Shown piece after piece: positions 51,201-59,801 of a stretch of 64,000 bases of DNA; the first letter of the stretch is position 1, and every line of letters begins with the position of its first letter. The DNA is taken from the NCBI RefSeq assembly GCF_002646595.1, contig NZ_PDUD01000021.1, forward strand, positions 186,001 through 250,000, read 5' to 3'. A program made the translations under genes and the position numbers. The notes under the pieces were generated by a model. That model made no database searches and was not told the origin of the DNA. It was given only the letters and a program-made list of their open reading frames with translations. This stretch comes from Flavilitoribacter nigricans DSM 23189 = NBRC 102662 (GTDB taxonomy: Bacteria; Bacteroidota; Bacteroidia; Chitinophagales; Saprospiraceae).

Positions 51201-53755
51201 TCGGCCGGGGTCCAGGAGAACGTCAGTACATCGTTGGGATCCTGATTGACGGCAATAAGCTGTAGTTCTTCTCCGGTACAGGCCGCCAGGGTATCCGGTA
51301 AGGATACGTTGACGGGGCCTCCACTCAAAGTGAAGGGCGCTTCCTGAATACATCCGGCCGCATCCTGCGCCTGCAGGGTATAATTGATCTCACCCATCAG
51401 CGGCAGGGTGATGGTCGTTCCGTTGCCGATGACGTCGCCATTGCTGTCCAGCCAGGTAAAAGTAGCCGGTACATCGCTGGAGGCCGTCAAAGTGGTTTGC
51501 GGTTCACAGCCCGACAGGTTACCGCTAACCTGCGGATTGATATCGGTACTTACCACCACGGTTACTTCGTCCTGAATGAAACATTCCGGCGCGTCCAGAT
51601 CGCTGATGGTAACGGTATAGGTGGTGGTAACGTTCGGGGAGAATACCGGAGTCGGTGAAGTCGGATCATCGATGCCGGTAGCGGGCTCCCAGCTAAAGGC
51701 CAGGCCGGTAGCGTCGCCCATGAACGTGATGCCGCCGGTACTGCCGAAACAGACTTCCACTACTTCCGGATAGCTCAGGTCGATGGCGGATTCTACTCCG
51801 ATGGTCACCGGGAGGACATCCGTACAGCCCTGCATGTCCTGAACGCTCACTTCGTAATCACCAGCCGCCAGACCGGCAAAGATGCCGGAATCCTGGAAGT
51901 CTCCTCCGTTCAGAGCGTACTGATAGCCACCCTGGCCACCTGTTGCCGTAGCCATAATAATGCCGTCTTCGGCAGCGTCACAGCTTGCGTTGGTCGTCAC
52001 TGCTTCGAGGGTCGGTGCTTCGGAAAGCACGATGTTCTGACAGCATACTCTTTCGCAGCCTACCGGGTTGGTAACCGTTACGCAGTATTCACCCTCTACC
52101 GTCAGTGGACCGGTGCTGGCTTCCGTACTGCTGAAACCGCCGGGACCGGACCAGGTATAGGTGAAAGTATCGAACGAACCGGATACTTCTACCGAGAGTT
52201 CGGTGCTGGCTCCGTCGCAAAGCGTAGTATCTCCAAGGATCTGACAGCTCAGCAGCGGAATATCCGCCCGGGTAACCAGGCTGCTGCTGGCGAACCACCA
52301 GGTATTGATCGTATTTTTATCGCCGTAGCCCGTAGTCAGGGCATCCATACGGTCGGCGCAATTATCTACGTTGATATTAAAATTGGTCCAGGTACGGCAG
52401 TTGTCCACACCGCATTCGCACCCGCCCCGTCCGTCTTTCGGCTGACCGGTGCCCGAATCTTCAAGGATCGCCCGGTCATCCCAGTACAGGCGGTTTGCGC
52501 CGGCATCGCCGCATATCGGGCGAACGGTTTCCACACAAAATCCGTTTTTCAGAAATTCCGCATCATAAACGGCGTAGTGTTGTACCCCGCGGGTATAGGT
52601 GAACAGGAGGTCCACCGTATCGCCGAAGGCGACCATGGTACTGTCACCCCGTAAGCCGTTCCAGGGAACACAGGCATTGAGCTCATCCTGAGTAAAGTTA
52701 TACACGATACTTACATCGGTGCTTTCCGGATCGAACATGCCGTTCTGGTTGAAGTCGATCACGATCTCTACCTGCCCCGGGTCCGATACGGTAACATCCA
52801 GGCAAAAGCCGTCGCCATCGGCACAGCTAAAGGTAGTAGCGGAGGTGATACCACCGCAGTCACCATCGGGAAAAACCAAGGGATCGGGTTCGTTCAGGAA
52901 AATGCGGTGTTCGGCCGAAAAGGCCGTGGCGTTGAAGCCGGGAATGGACTGGCGATCCTGTTCCAGACTGCCGGTAGTGCCGGGCCCGGTACTGTTGAAG
53001 GCTACGTTGAAGGAGAGCCCCTGAAAGCCGGATTCGCTGAAATCGATGCGGGATACGAAACCATCCGTGGTGTAAGAATACAGAACGCCACTGAAGGGGC
53101 GGTCCCATTCGCAGTCCGGGAGGATATCCATGTTGGTGGGTGGGGTACGGAAAGCCCAGTTCTTGGACCAGATCCGGCCCGGGATAGGCTGGCCGCCCTG
53201 CGTCACCGTAAAGTCCCAGAATGCGATATTTACTTTATTGTCACCGTCGCTGAGTACGTCGGTAAATTCTATATAGTAGTCTCCGGCCTGACCGGGAGCG
53301 AATTCGTAGATCGGCAGTCCGTTCTGGGTCCGGCTTACATCGTAATTGCCGAACTGACTTTGGGTCCAGTTATTAACGTTGGCGGTGGAGTTGTCGATCA
53401 GGAACGGGCCGTGAACGATATTGCCGTTGCTGTCTACGATCCGAAAACGGTAGCGGCTGCGTCCGAGGTCCAGTTGCCTTCCGGCGTCATTGTACTCACC
53501 GGAAAGGCCGATATACAAGATCTCGGTGGGATTGGCGAGTGTAACTACCAGACGGCTGTCGGCCGGTCCTCCGTAGGAAGCGAAATTGCCGAAGTCCGGC
53601 CGGTTGGTTTCCAGCATAACGATGGAATCCAGGGGAGTTGGCGCTACCTGTCTGGTCCCTTCTGCCCAGGCAAACTGACTAATCGCGAAGAGTAGGGACA
53701 ATACGAGCCACTTACTCCGGCGAGGGAGTGATTTTTGGGAAAATTTGCAGTTCAT
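48188..53755 (-). CDS. Giant PKD/Ig-like surface protein with T9SS sorting domain, frame broken near the C-terminus
   Basis: 1855 residues as read. Signal peptide at about 15-32 (WLVLSLLFAISQFAWAEG). N-terminal about 480 residues are a family-specific region. Then Ig-like units (CQILGDTTLCDGASTELSVEV), a SprB-type repeat near 590-640 (NASCDAAEDGIIMATATGGQ, GGYQYALNGG), two PKD domains with WDFGDGTTS (near 925) and WTFSDGQTS (near 1012), and a long series of repeated units of the type CPGESVVLNPDGNPEYIYQW and SPATGLDDPTA. From about 1797 comes the type B sorting domain: NAFTPNGDNINDILRV and LQIYNRWGDLVFKTENP. It then breaks at a tetranucleotide repeat and stops after WMGRYL. By family it is exported by T9SS and surface-bound, as SprB-like adhesins are. 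It is the last gene of the PorP/SprF operon. Confidence 0.9.
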   Translation of the reverse strand: MNCKFSQKSLPRRSKWLVLSLLFAISQFAWAEGTRQVAPTPLDSIVMLETNRPDFGNFASYGGPADSRLVVTLANPTEILYIGLSGEYNDAGRQLDLGRSRYRFRIVDSNGNIVHGPFLIDNSTANVNNWTQSQFGNYDVSRTQNGLPIYEFAPGQAGDYYIEFTDVLSDGDNKVNIAFWDFTVTQGGQPIPGRIWSKNWAFRTPPTNMDILPDCEWDRPFSGVLYSYTTDGFVSRIDFSESGFQGLSFNVAFNSTGPGTTGSLEQDRQSIPGFNATAFSAEHRIFLNEPDPLVFPDGDCGGITSATTFSCADGDGFCLDVTVSDPGQVEIVIDFNQNGMFDPESTDVSIVYNFTQDELNACVPWNGLRGDSTMVAFGDTVDLLFTYTRGVQHYAVYDAEFLKNGFCVETVRPICGDAGANRLYWDDRAILEDSGTGQPKDGRGGCECGVDNCRTWTNFNINVDNCADRMDALTTGYGDKNTINTWWFASSSLVTRADIPLLSCQILGDTTLCDGASTELSVEVSGSFDTFTYTWSGPGGFSSTEASTGPLTVEGEYCVTVTNPVGCERVCCQNIVLSEAPTLEAVTTNASCDAAEDGIIMATATGGQGGYQYALNGGDFQDSGIFAGLAAGDYEVSVQDMQGCTDVLPVTIGVESAIDLSYPEVVEVCFGSTGGITFMGDATGLAFSWEPATGIDDPTSPTPVFSPNVTTTYTVTISDLDAPECFIQDEVTVVVSTDINPQVSGNLSGCEPQTTLTASSDVPATFTWLDSNGDVIGNGTTITLPLMGEINYTLQAQDAAGCIQEAPFTLSGGPVNVSLPDTLAACTGEELQLIAVNQDPNDVLTFSWTPADAFAGGTDTATPDYIEVLGTNTVFVDITNQFGCTYRDTVEVAILDADATYDFESELQCDGATVIFNNTSTGAFGFIWDFGDGTTSTEVSPTHVYSEAGTYTVQLTSIYDASCVSTKIEQVTVREPELIAGFSYDLIDCSSASATIMFTDTSFNSMNNTVAWSWTFSDGQTSNEQNPTITFNAAGELTVTLTITSDNGCEESETQTIDIQLVDIDLPAEVAICPGESVVLNPDGNPEYIYQWSPATGLDDPTAASPTASPTETTQYTLTVLNIAGSDTCAVTQQITVMVPDAINLDLGDDIITCGEDAEITFTADVEVTIQWMSTSEGDLGTGTSVTVNPLRRDTIIATATGAGGCTEMDTVIVIDQGVDIMTDPLSPITTCSGQETVITIINQDQLDELTYEWSPAGNIISATDGPSVTVVVEEGTVTFQAIVSNQFECSDTISIDVTAVPFDPTVPDTIFVCAGDPTAINPDFTDGYTYTWSPEAGLDDPNAPNPVFSGDQTTVFNVTITDASQTVACEAIDSVVVIVSPAINLETTGDTTLCVSTALTLGASTDIPATITWYDDADLTNMIGNGTSVDINPPAEDGTYTYTAVATDETTACSDTSTVTVVVNDISDSLPDDNIDVCANTPTPINPGGDPDLTYEWSSEDNLDLTTNGPHNPIFTGTDTMTYTVTVSDPTGECVITKDVVIAVSPPINLMASGDTTLCEVTPVTLMATANAEVTFTWYDNPELSGDPVGEGAEITVTPPSDTTMYTVVASDAVGCTEQDTVTVIVSPILAEITPPQVFCEPTEGITIMVTNLDPTVELTYQWSPTDATDPDEGPIVSVNPELAEEYTVTVTNAEGCELVLSTTVQVEDLSQLEISAEPQDICLGESTTITVSGCEDCTYTWTGPGEITPDDGPVVTVTPDEDGLVTYTVTVEKDGCMETLSIPIMVTELICTAEYFFLPNAFTPNGDNINDILRVRSNFLEKITGFELQIYNRWGDLVFKTENPMDGWMGRYL
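48203..48218 (-). repeat. Four-copy tetranucleotide repeat at the frameshift (GATG on the coding strand)
   Basis: CATC x4 on the plus strand, GATG x4 on the coding strand. Three copies would put the conserved GWDGTYKG in frame; four copies give WMGRYL and a stop. Copy-number change by one unit therefore decides whether the sorting domain is complete. Confidence 0.9.
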
Positions 53756-53788
53756 GTTCTTATAATTTTTAAAACCCAGGGACGAATG

Positions 53789-56560
53789 CTAATTTTTTGA
53801 AGCAGTTTTCTCATCAATTTTAATGTTGGTAATCTCTACCCGCCGTTCCAGTGATGCGATAATACTGTAGATCGAATTCTTCAGATCATTCAGGTTCTCA
53901 CTGACTTTCTGCAGGTCGGCAGTAGATTCACCCAGAGCCTCCTCCTCGAAGGAGAATTGCCCTGATCTCATGTATGTTAAAAAGGCGCCATCATTGTAGC
54001 TGTTGAAGTGGTTCTTCACACTGGATATCCGGCGCATACTCAAAATACGGTTGTAGGCACTGGTGGCACGGGGGCTGGCGTAACCCTTGATGCTGATCTT
54101 GATGGAATTGCCGTCTCGCAAATAAGTCAGCAGTTCCTCGGAAAAGGCCACCAGTTCCAGCCGGCCGCCTAGTACCTCCCGGTCGAAGAAGTCGATAAAA
54201 CGTTGACTGGTTAGGAATTTTTCATTGTCGTCCATGCCTTGGGTAAACTCCTTGATGAAGGTGTCCCGTTTCTCATAGTAGGCAATATTTGTCTCAATGT
54301 ATTTTTTGGTCGTGGTGCGACGCACCGTACGCGGATCGGGATGATCGTTGTCAAAGTACAGCGCCAGCGGGAGGAAATCCCAGGGTGGCTTGCGGTTGAG
54401 GCGGATCTCCCGCAGTACGCGGCCGTTGGAGCCTTCGATCTCCTCCGGAGTGAATACGAAATCCTCCTCGATCGGAAGGTAGCCGGGACGGGTAGCTTTT
54501 ACCCGGTATTTTTTGTTGAGATTCAGCGGGAAGAGGAAATCGTTGCTGTTATTGTTGGTAACGGAGTCGATCCGCACTTCAAAGCCGTCATCGGTCAGTT
54601 CGTACAATTCGAGCGTAACATTGGGCAGTGGACTGCCTTCTTCGCCATCGTAAGCCAGGATCTCCAGTTCCTGCGGGAAGTAGAGATTGCGGGTGACGCG
54701 ATTGACATTCTCAAATTCAGGATCGGTCAGGTCCAGGGTAGTCTGGGTCGGGAAGAAGCCCGGACGATTCCCCTTGATGACGTATTTCTTATTTCTTTTG
54801 ACGATGAATTCGAAATCATTGCCGGTCTCATTGTCCAGGGTAGAAACCAGTACTTCTTCACCGTTGGGTCCTACTTCGTAGAGAGATACGCTGGCACCGT
54901 TCAATTCCGTGGAATCGATGGACATAAACGTGAAAACATCCAGAACCACACCGGGCTCCAGATAGAGATCCTGCTGGATCTGGGTTTTGTCCTTATACTT
55001 GGGATCGTTGGTGTCGATGTAGGCGATATCACCGGTAAAGTTCTCTTTAGCGGCCGTGATCCGGTATTTTTTACCACGATCCAGCGGGAAGAGAAAATCG
55101 TTACCATCGTAATTGGTTCTCATACCCACCACGCGCTCGGAGCCGTCTTCATTGATCTCGATCAATTCGACCGTTGCTCCCAGTAGTTCGGTTTTGTCCA
55201 GGCGGTTGTAGGTCAGAGCCAGCAGTTCCAGCATATCTACTTCCGACCGGTAAATGTCGTGGCAGCAGGCTTCCTGCTCTTCGGTCCAGTAAATCGCGTT
55301 GGCCACCTGGCGCTTGGAAGCGAAATAGGCATTTTTACCGTCCGGTGTACGCGTGTAGTAGATATCGGCAAAGCTACTGTTGATCGGCGCTCCGAGGTGC
55401 TCGGGGGCATCCCAGCTTTCACCGTTCTTCCGGCTCTGGTAAACGTCAAAATCCCCCAGGGTCTGGTACCCGGTGGAACTGAAATAAAGCGTACGGGTCG
55501 GAGAATACCAGGTCGGTGTTACTTCATCGGCAGAGGTATTGATGGCTTCTCCCAGGTTGACGGGATCAGTCATGCTACCGTCCTCTTCGATCATGCTCGA
55601 CCAGATATCGAGACCACCCTGACCGCCATCGCGATCGGAAACAAAGAAGAGGTACTCATTGCCGTTCACCGCATCGAAGCCGACAAACGGCTGGGTATTG
55701 GTGAAATCATCCAGGTTAATATCCAGCTTTTCCGGCTCTGACCAGGCGTTGCTGCTACTCACATTACTGCGGTAGATATCGCAACGGATATTGGTCATGT
55801 CGGTATATTCACAGACGGTGTAATAAACCGTTGTATTGCTCTTATTGAAGGCCGAGTGGCCGATGTGTTTTCCTTTCTTGTTGAACTGTTCGGAAAAAGG
55901 CAGAGTCACCGAGGTCTGAGCCGTTTCGCCGACCATTTGCGAAGTGAGCAACTGAACGTAGGTGCGTACCGGGTTGGCCGTATCCTTTTCGTAGGTATAC
56001 CGCAGGGAGGAAAAATAGAGCATATCCCCTTTGAGCACCGGCGCAAAATCAGAATAGGCCGTATTGACATTGGCCCCCACGTTAGCGATCTCCAGGTCTT
56101 TTTGATTATCCATGACGCCCTGCGCCCAAACGGCATCGTCCATGCCGCGCTGGGCCAGACGAACGTACTGGGGAGATGCGTCGGGATTATCTTCCAGGTA
56201 CTGTTCGTAAAGATCCCGTGCCTCCTGGTATTTTCCGAGCCGCTGTTTGACCGCTGCGAGATGGAAAGCCGCCATGGGGTAGCTGGAATTGGTTTCCCCC
56301 ATCAGCACGTGTTGGTATGCATCCTCCGCCGAGCGGTAAGCGTCGAATTCCCGGGCGGACTCGGCGTATTGGTACCAGAGGTCCGTGCGGGAACTATCGT
56401 ATTCGATCGCTATGCCATAGTATCGGTACGCCGCGTAATAATCGCCAGTGGTAAATGCCTTATCTCCGGCTTTTATCCATTGGTCCTGGGATTGCGCCTG
56501 CAGTTGGGAGGTAAAGCAGCACAACACAAAAAACAGAGCGGCAGACAGGTATTTATTCAT
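53789..56560 (-). CDS. OmpA-family protein with TPR and PD40 propeller, T9SS/gliding partner
   Basis: 923 residues from the ATG at 56560 (MNKYLSAALFFVLCC), a signal peptide; 17 extra upstream residues are not signal-like. TPR-type helices at about 25-130 (KAGDKAFTTGDYYAAYRYYGIAIEYD). Then a WD40-like PD40 region with blades such as YSDFAPVLKGDMLYFSS, EYLFFVSDRDGGQGGLDIWSS and RTLYFSSTGYQTLGDFDVYQS (about 180-450). Next come three carboxypeptidase-regulatory-like beta units that each contain NDFLFPL or NDFEFIV and KKYRI/V (about 470-760). Last is an OmpA-like domain (ISIKGYASPRATSAYNRILS, near 825-845). It should sit in the periplasm or outer membrane, gripping peptidoglycan. It lies between PorP/SprF and the PKD gene with gaps of 69 and 33 bases. 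Confidence 0.9.
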   Translation of the reverse strand: MNKYLSAALFFVLCCFTSQLQAQSQDQWIKAGDKAFTTGDYYAAYRYYGIAIEYDSSRTDLWYQYAESAREFDAYRSAEDAYQHVLMGETNSSYPMAAFHLAAVKQRLGKYQEARDLYEQYLEDNPDASPQYVRLAQRGMDDAVWAQGVMDNQKDLEIANVGANVNTAYSDFAPVLKGDMLYFSSLRYTYEKDTANPVRTYVQLLTSQMVGETAQTSVTLPFSEQFNKKGKHIGHSAFNKSNTTVYYTVCEYTDMTNIRCDIYRSNVSSSNAWSEPEKLDINLDDFTNTQPFVGFDAVNGNEYLFFVSDRDGGQGGLDIWSSMIEEDGSMTDPVNLGEAINTSADEVTPTWYSPTRTLYFSSTGYQTLGDFDVYQSRKNGESWDAPEHLGAPINSSFADIYYTRTPDGKNAYFASKRQVANAIYWTEEQEACCHDIYRSEVDMLELLALTYNRLDKTELLGATVELIEINEDGSERVVGMRTNYDGNDFLFPLDRGKKYRITAAKENFTGDIAYIDTNDPKYKDKTQIQQDLYLEPGVVLDVFTFMSIDSTELNGASVSLYEVGPNGEEVLVSTLDNETGNDFEFIVKRNKKYVIKGNRPGFFPTQTTLDLTDPEFENVNRVTRNLYFPQELEILAYDGEEGSPLPNVTLELYELTDDGFEVRIDSVTNNNSNDFLFPLNLNKKYRVKATRPGYLPIEEDFVFTPEEIEGSNGRVLREIRLNRKPPWDFLPLALYFDNDHPDPRTVRRTTTKKYIETNIAYYEKRDTFIKEFTQGMDDNEKFLTSQRFIDFFDREVLGGRLELVAFSEELLTYLRDGNSIKISIKGYASPRATSAYNRILSMRRISSVKNHFNSYNDGAFLTYMRSGQFSFEEEALGESTADLQKVSENLNDLKNSIYSIIASLERRVEITNIKIDEKTASKN

Positions 56561-56629
56561 AATAATTTGATTGCCTTTCCAGTGAAAAAAAATGCTTTGT
56601 TTGTGTTCCATTCCTGTAAGGGAATTCGC

Positions 56630-57769
56630 TTAAATAAGCGGACAGTGCTTAAAGTAGGGCAGAGGGCGTACCTTACGTAAGATATAGCGAACAGAAAATT
56701 CCGGTCCACCGCGACGTTGCGTCGTTACGTTGAAATCGGAAATGTTAATATCGTAACTAAATCCGGCCCGCCACTGACGGTAGTGTACTTCGACATTAGG
56801 CATCCAGGCATCACGCGTAGCGGTAAACTGGTCAATCTCATTGAATCGATAGGAAACGCCCAGTTGTACAGCCAACTGGCGGCCCAAACGCCGGCTCAGG
56901 TGAACCCGGGCGCCGATCATGCCTAAAAATTCTTTGTAGGGAGCTTGAAATTGTCCAACCAGGTTACCCACGGCATCCAGGTTGCGACCTAACTGTACTA
57001 CTCCTAGAACGTAAGGAGCGAACCGTAAAGTGAGTGGCGTCTTATAATTATCGTAAAAACTTTGATCCGGCTGGGTAATATGGAAAATACCGACGCCGAA
57101 ATCCAGCTTGGATCTTTTCTCCAGCCGGTCGATCACCTCGGCGGCATCCAGTCCCTGCAGGCGGAAGTTGATCCCCGCGGCGAAGTCCAGGAAGAACTTG
57201 CTGGTGGAACCGAAACTCTCGCCCGAACCGAGGGTGGGGTCGTAGGTTCCGCTGCCGGTGTCGAAGCCGTTGTCAAAGGTTAGGTCATCCACCTGGAAGC
57301 GCCGTTGATTGGCCGAGACCATACCGCCCAGGGAAGTAAAGAAGTTGTTGGACAGCTGGTGGGTGTAAGAACCGCTCAGACCGAGATTGGTGAGGTTGAG
57401 TTTGGAATATCCGGCCTGATCGTAATTAAAGGATAATCCACCGGAGAAAAAGCCTTTCTTGGCGGTGCGGTTGATGAATTTCATATCCGCAACGGCGGTG
57501 AAAGTCCGGTAGTCTACCGGTGTGGAAGCCCACTGGCCGCGGTAATTACCCATAAAACGTACATCGCCGCCAAAAACACCGGTCAGCGCCGGGTTGATGG
57601 TTAAAGGTGCGTTGTAGAATTGTGTATAGTGAATGTCCTGTCCATTCACCTGCCCGATACCTAACCAGCCAAGGATCAGGAGGGCGAAAAATTTGTTCAA
57701 GCCAGTTCGGTTTAGCGATGTTGGGAAAATAGACCTTCCAGGTTTAATCGGTACAATTTGACTGTTCAT
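56630..57769 (-). CDS. PorP/SprF family type IX secretion outer-membrane protein
   Basis: 379 residues; a later start near residue 25 is possible because the hydrophobic signal core (FFALLILGWLGIGQVNGQ) begins at about residue 27. The family opening QDIHYTQFYNAPLTINPALTGVFGGDVRFMGNYRGQW is unmistakable, and the rest is a 14-strand-type barrel ending FSVRYILRKV. PorP/SprF proteins are needed for secretion or surface attachment of T9SS type B substrates, each often dedicated to one SprB-like partner. First gene of the leftward operon, so its client is probably the PKD protein two genes downstream. Confidence 0.93.
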   Translation of the reverse strand: MNSQIVPIKPGRSIFPTSLNRTGLNKFFALLILGWLGIGQVNGQDIHYTQFYNAPLTINPALTGVFGGDVRFMGNYRGQWASTPVDYRTFTAVADMKFINRTAKKGFFSGGLSFNYDQAGYSKLNLTNLGLSGSYTHQLSNNFFTSLGGMVSANQRRFQVDDLTFDNGFDTGSGTYDPTLGSGESFGSTSKFFLDFAAGINFRLQGLDAAEVIDRLEKRSKLDFGVGIFHITQPDQSFYDNYKTPLTLRFAPYVLGVVQLGRNLDAVGNLVGQFQAPYKEFLGMIGARVHLSRRLGRQLAVQLGVSYRFNEIDQFTATRDAWMPNVEVHYRQWRAGFSYDINISDFNVTTQRRGGPEFSVRYILRKVRPLPYFKHCPLI

Positions 57770-58678
57770 GGTAGTTACTCATAGCCGGATAGGCCAAACC
57801 ATCCGGAAAGTTAGTTAAAATATTGGTGCTTCCGGGGCAAACCGGAGAACAATTTGCTTTTGTAATGTGGTATAGCAGATAGGTCTGTCTCTTATCTTTT
57901 CGGATGAGGCTTATGAAGACCTGCTAAATATTGTATTTCCAGCTACGCAGGCCTTATTTTATCATCCTAGGGTCGCAGAGGGGACTGTCTGAAGATCGAT
58001 GAAATTATCAAATTTATTACAATCTGTAAAGTACTTCTGTTACAATGAAATATGGGTACTCAAGCAATAAATTCGCTTAATATAAAGGTGTTGAACGTGA
58101 ATCCTTTTAATTGGTTGCATAAAAATAAAAAAAATGTTAGAGGGAAGAAAAAAGATTTTACTTTTTTATTTGACCACTTTTTGACTAATTGTGCCGTTTC
58201 CTGCTAAAATGCTACCGTTCCCTAAAAAAGTGCCAATTGAAATGTATTAGCGATTTGAATATATCAAATTGTTTTCCTATTATTGTGACAACGTTTGACA
58301 CACGTGGTGAAATAAACAAGATTTCACCTTCGTTTTTCACATACTATTAGTCCAATTGCACATCTTACAGACTCATCCCCGTGAGTCATCTTAGTTTTAC
58401 TTTACCCCGAATACCACAATGCAAATCCCCGGCCCGATGGGCCAAGCCTTAATTTTTTTTCTACAATCCCACAACCATTGCATCAATAGCCTGAGACAGG
58501 TCTGTTGATCAAATGCGAAATTTCATTTTGTACCTTTCGTTTTGACGCCATACCAGAGGCGGCAAGGCCCGGATACTTATTGCCCTGCTTTAACGACCGG
58601 TCGAGCTACTCTGGATATACCAATAGAGCTTTAAGATGAGTCTGCGATTTTGTCCAACTTCAAAAAAAAGGAAAAGAC
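57770..58678. other. 909-base AT-rich divergent region upstream of the T9SS operon and beta-helix gene
   Basis: No coding frame of any promise. The part 58000-58350 is strongly AT-rich. CAAATTTA at 58009-58016 reads TAAATTTG on the minus strand, a full match to the -7 box, and could start a transcript with a leader of about 230 bases for the PorP/SprF operon. On the plus side TACCTTTC at 58531-58538 is one base off the box. The length suggests a long leader or several regulatory sites. Confidence 0.4.
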
Positions 58679-59638
58679 GTGAGAAAGGGTTTGCTTCTAT
58701 GGATCATGGTGACGATTTCCCTCTTGCAGCTAGATGCCGCTAGGACTATTTATGTAAAGAATGGAAGTAATGGCAACGGTCAATCTTGGGAAAGTGCATT
58801 CGGCGACTTACAGAAAGCGCTGAAGGCCGCGAAAAAAGGCGATCAGATATGGGTCGCAGCGGGTATTTACGTACCCACTTACGATGGTGACCGCAATGTT
58901 GCCTTCAATTTGGTGAACGAAGTTTCTTTGTACGGCGGGTTTGCCGGTTTTGAGTCCAGTATTCACGAAAGGGATCTGACCTTAAACCAAACGGTCCTCA
59001 GTGGAGAGATCGGCTCGGCGACTAAAGACGACAATTCCTTCACCGTAGTATTTGCAGAAAAAATTTCACCACTTACTATAATCGACGGTTTCATTATCAG
59101 CGACGGAAGTGCAAATGGGACCGAAGCAAATGTGCACCGCACTACCTGCGGAGCTGCCTGGTTCAACTCCAACTCTTCACCAACTATCTCAAACTGCATT
59201 TTTAAACAGAACGTTGCCCGCCTCGGTGGTGCCATTTATAACTACGCGGGCAAAGGTGGAAATAGCAGTCCGAAGATCAAAGCCTGTACTTTCGTAGAAA
59301 ATCAGGCTGACCTCGACGGGGGATGCATTTACAATAACGGTGATGAAGGAACCTGCAGCCCACGGATCGAAGAGTGCCATTTCAAGGATAATATTGCAAC
59401 TTACGGTGCCGGTATCATGAACCGCGCCAAATTTGGAAAGACCCTGGTTACTGTTTTGGGATGTAAATTCATTAATAACAAATCATTAGTAAAGGGTAGC
59501 GCCATTTACAATCACCGCGACAACAGCGGTATTTGCCAGGCCAACACCCAGGACTGTATTTTCGAAGACAATTTAGCTTCCATCGGAAGTGATATAAACA
59601 ACACCCTGAACAACGGGTTAAGTACCGGAGGTAATTAA
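58679..59638 (+). CDS. Exported right-handed beta-helix (PMP-repeat-like) protein
   Basis: 319 residues from a GTG at 58679, preceded by an AAGGA-like ribosome site 5-9 bases upstream; no in-frame ATG precedes the signal peptide (MRKGLLLWIMVTISLLQLDAA). The sequence TIYVKNGSNGNGQSWESAFGDLQKALKAAKKGDQIWVAAGIYVP is the standard opening of Bacteroidota beta-helix surface proteins. The rungs follow as CIFKQNVARLGGAIYNYAGKG, CTFVENQADLDGGCIYNNG, CHFKDNIATYGAGIMNRA and CKFINNKSLVKGSAIYNH, each starting with a cysteine. No T9SS sorting domain is seen at its end (NNGLSTGGN). Function unknown; a surface or periplasmic glycan-binding role is possible. Confidence 0.75.
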   Translation: MRKGLLLWIMVTISLLQLDAARTIYVKNGSNGNGQSWESAFGDLQKALKAAKKGDQIWVAAGIYVPTYDGDRNVAFNLVNEVSLYGGFAGFESSIHERDLTLNQTVLSGEIGSATKDDNSFTVVFAEKISPLTIIDGFIISDGSANGTEANVHRTTCGAAWFNSNSSPTISNCIFKQNVARLGGAIYNYAGKGGNSSPKIKACTFVENQADLDGGCIYNNGDEGTCSPRIEECHFKDNIATYGAGIMNRAKFGKTLVTVLGCKFINNKSLVKGSAIYNHRDNSGICQANTQDCIFEDNLASIGSDINNTLNNGLSTGGN

Positions 59639-59706
59639 TTCAACAGTCCAGACTATCGTTTACCTCCAATTGCACCTTTAATATTTAGGCACCATTGATC
59701 ACTAAT

Positions 59707-59746
59707 GGCCGACTGAATCTCAAAGATTCAGTCGGCCAATTTTTTT
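59707..59746 (+). terminator. Intrinsic terminator after the beta-helix gene
   Basis: A 14-base perfect stem, GGCCGACTGAATCT (59707-59720) with AGATTCAGTCGGCC (59724-59737), a 3-base loop CAA, then AA and a run of eight T. It lies about 70 bases after the stop and just before the promoter of the NlpC/P60 gene. Confidence 0.92.
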
Positions 59747-59760
59747 ATGGGTGCTATTCG

Positions 59761-59768
59761 TATCTTTG
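59761..59768 (+). promoter_or_regulatory. -7 promoter box of the NlpC/P60 gene
   Basis: TATCTTTG matches TAnnTTTG, 33 bases before the ATG at 59802. The T run of the preceding terminator lies where the -33 TTTG is expected and may serve as it. Confidence 0.55.
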
Positions 59769-59801
59769 TAGCGGCCCTGTAAGCTTTTAAATAAGATCGC
59801 T

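Noticed and set aside
52907-55186. Long plus-strand frames opposite the PKD and OmpA/PD40 genes (52907-53695 and 54239-55186)
   Set aside because: Both overlap well-supported minus-strand domains and lack any motif or start context of their own.
57881-57895. CTGTCTCTTAT, which resembles the Tn5 mosaic end used in library adapters
   Set aside because: Only 11 bases agree and the rest of the 19-base end is absent, so neither a transposon end nor an adapter remnant is supported.
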